From: Muriicola soli
GTDB taxonomy: Bacteria; Bacteroidota; Bacteroidia; Flavobacteriales; Flavobacteriaceae
Assembly: GCF_004139715.1 (NCBI RefSeq)
Contig: NZ_CP035544.1
Coordinates: 1,364,001-1,428,000 of the forward strand
Direction: 5' to 3'
DNA length: 64,000 bases
Under the pieces are notes generated by a model. It worked only from the letters and a program-made list of their open reading frames with translations. It was not told the DNA's origin and did no database searches. Within the stretch, counting starts at the first letter, position 1; each line of letters begins with the position of its first letter. Made by a program: the position numbers and the translations under genes. Below, piece by piece: positions 63,186 through 64,000 of this stretch.

Positions 63186-64000
63186 ATGAGGCAACTTAAG
63201 ATAATCAAGCAGGTCACCAACAGAGAATCAAAATCCTTGGATAAGTACCTGCAGGATATCAGTAAAATAGATTTGATCACTGCCAATGAAGAAGTAGAGT
63301 TGGCCCAGCGAATCAGGGCAGGCGATCAACTGGCACTTGAGAAACTGACAAACGCCAATTTGAGGTTTGTGGTCTCGGTTGCTAAACAATACCAAAATCA
63401 GGGCCTTACGCTTCCCGATCTTATTAATGAAGGTAATGTGGGGCTGGTTAAGGCCGCCAAGCGATTTGATGAAACCCGTGGATTTAAGTTTATTTCCTAC
63501 GCGGTATGGTGGATCAGACAATCTATCCTTCAAGCTCTTGCAGAGCAATCGAGAGTTGTACGACTACCTTTAAACAAAATTGGATCCATAAATAAAATCA
63601 AAAAGGCTTTTTCCTACCTGGAGCAGGCACACGAAAGACCACCTTCTGCTGAAGAGATCGCTCAGGAACTCGAAATGACAGTTAGTGAGGTAAAACAGTC
63701 TATAAAGAATTCAGGAAGGCATGTATCAATGGATGCTCCATTAAAAGAGGGAGAAGATTCCAACCTTTACGATGTCATGCGTTCAGGCGAATCGCCTAAG
63801 CCAGACAAAGGCTTAATGCAGCAATCGCTTAATACGGAGATCAATCGTGCGCTGGACACTCTTTCTCCCCGTGAGGCAGATGTAGTTAAGTTGTATTACG
63901 GAATAGGAGATCAACAATCAATGACTCTGGCAGAGATAGGTCAGACCTTTGATCTTACCCGTGAGCGAGTTAGACAGATCAGGGAAAAGGCTATTCGCAA
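63186..64000 (+). CDS. rpoD: RNA polymerase primary sigma factor RpoD (3' end cut off)
   Basis: The frame from ATG 63186 is open to the right edge (271 residues, about 15 short of the family's usual length of 287). It starts [20 protein letters not shown], the short flavobacterial form lacking region 1.1. Region 2 is complete ([39 protein letters not shown]). Region 3 follows, then region 4 ([20 protein letters not shown]). It is the housekeeping factor that recognises TAnnTTTG promoters. This gene supports the placement in Flavobacteriia. Confidence 0.95.
   Translation, partial: MRQLKIIKQVTNRESKSLDKYLQDISKIDLITANEEVELAQRIRAGDQLALEKLTNANLRFVVSVAKQYQNQGLTLPDLINEGNVGLVKAAKRFDETRGFKFISYAVWWIRQSILQALAEQSRVVRLPLNKIGSINKIKKAFSYLEQAHERPPSAEEIAQELEMTVSEVKQSIKNSGRHVSMDAPLKEGEDSNLYDVMRSGESPKPDKGLMQQSLNTEINRALDTLSPREADVVKLYYGIGDQQSMTLAEIGQTFDLTRERVRQIREKAIR

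Noticed and set aside
1-64000. tRNA genes, rRNA genes, CRISPR arrays, insertion sequences, prophage or polysaccharide-utilisation (SusC/SusD) genes.
   Set aside because: I looked in the gaps and among the products and found no cloverleaf-like sequence, repeat-spacer pattern, transposase, phage protein or SusC/SusD pair.

Overview
The window reads as chromosomal DNA of a marine-type Flavobacteriaceae bacterium (Bacteroidota). Supporting signs are the short primary sigma factor at the right edge, menaquinone MenB, LpxD, many lipoproteins with LxSC or LxGC-like signal ends, DUF4251/DUF2807/DUF4382/DUF5916/DUF6155/DUF6268-type proteins, and a textbook Bacteroidota promoter (TTG-N17-TACCTTTG) at 32254-32281. 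Base composition looks moderate and even. I see no tRNA, rRNA, CRISPR array, insertion sequence or prophage. Genus is not determined.

Layout. 1-9.7 kb: envelope proteins, a DUF7009-like/FdhF-YdeP molybdoenzyme pair, a TPR-tailed S41 protease, a transglutaminase lipoprotein, a His/Glu-repeat lipoprotein, an exported DinB protein and an orphan signal-peptide-bearing Hcp. 9.8-16.5 kb: sugar dehydrogenase, a stand-alone LpxD, a DMT exporter, and a DUF2807/LapA-like/DUF4251 operon. 16.7-24.6 kb: an SLC12-type transporter, a BBE flavoprotein, then a signalling group (DUF4242/cyclase-like/AraC fusion, TPR adenylyl cyclase, two related secreted proteins). 24.8-33 kb: cold-shock-domain protein, SDR, DUF4382 lipoprotein, an OYE-DLH-OsmC detoxification operon, a fasciclin lipoprotein, a phytoene-dehydrogenase-like flavoprotein and two DoxX-like proteins. 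33-43 kb: M19 dipeptidase, a divergent EF-G paralogue, an exported Pcm, a CocE hydrolase, a DUF5916 outer-membrane protein, and an ECF sigma factor with a four-helix membrane partner.

43.2-50.2 kb is a tightly packed molybdenum-cofactor operon (moaD, moaA, mobA, moeB-rhodanese, moeA, xdhC, mocA-like) that ends in a translationally linked amidohydrolase. It presumably serves the molybdoenzyme at 1.5-3.9 kb and others outside the window. 51.9-56.0 kb is a four-gene operon of exported cell-wall-type proteins (heme/VCBS lipoprotein, 3D-domain protein, Amidase_2, M14 carboxypeptidase). The right end carries a serine hydrolase, MenB, a glycosyltransferase-helicase pair, a 2-hydroxyacid dehydrogenase, DUF6155 and the start of rpoD.

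A caution about the sequence: seven genes are broken by eight frameshifts, every one cured by adding a single base. Six of the eight lie in runs of four or five G, one in a run of six A. This pattern looks like systematic homopolymer undercalling, so the broken genes are annotated as interrupted but are probably intact in the organism. The most interesting biology is the EF-G paralogue with a degraded GTPase site, the exported Hcp, the DUF4242/pseudo-cyclase/AraC regulator beside an adenylyl cyclase, and the cell-wall lipoprotein operon.
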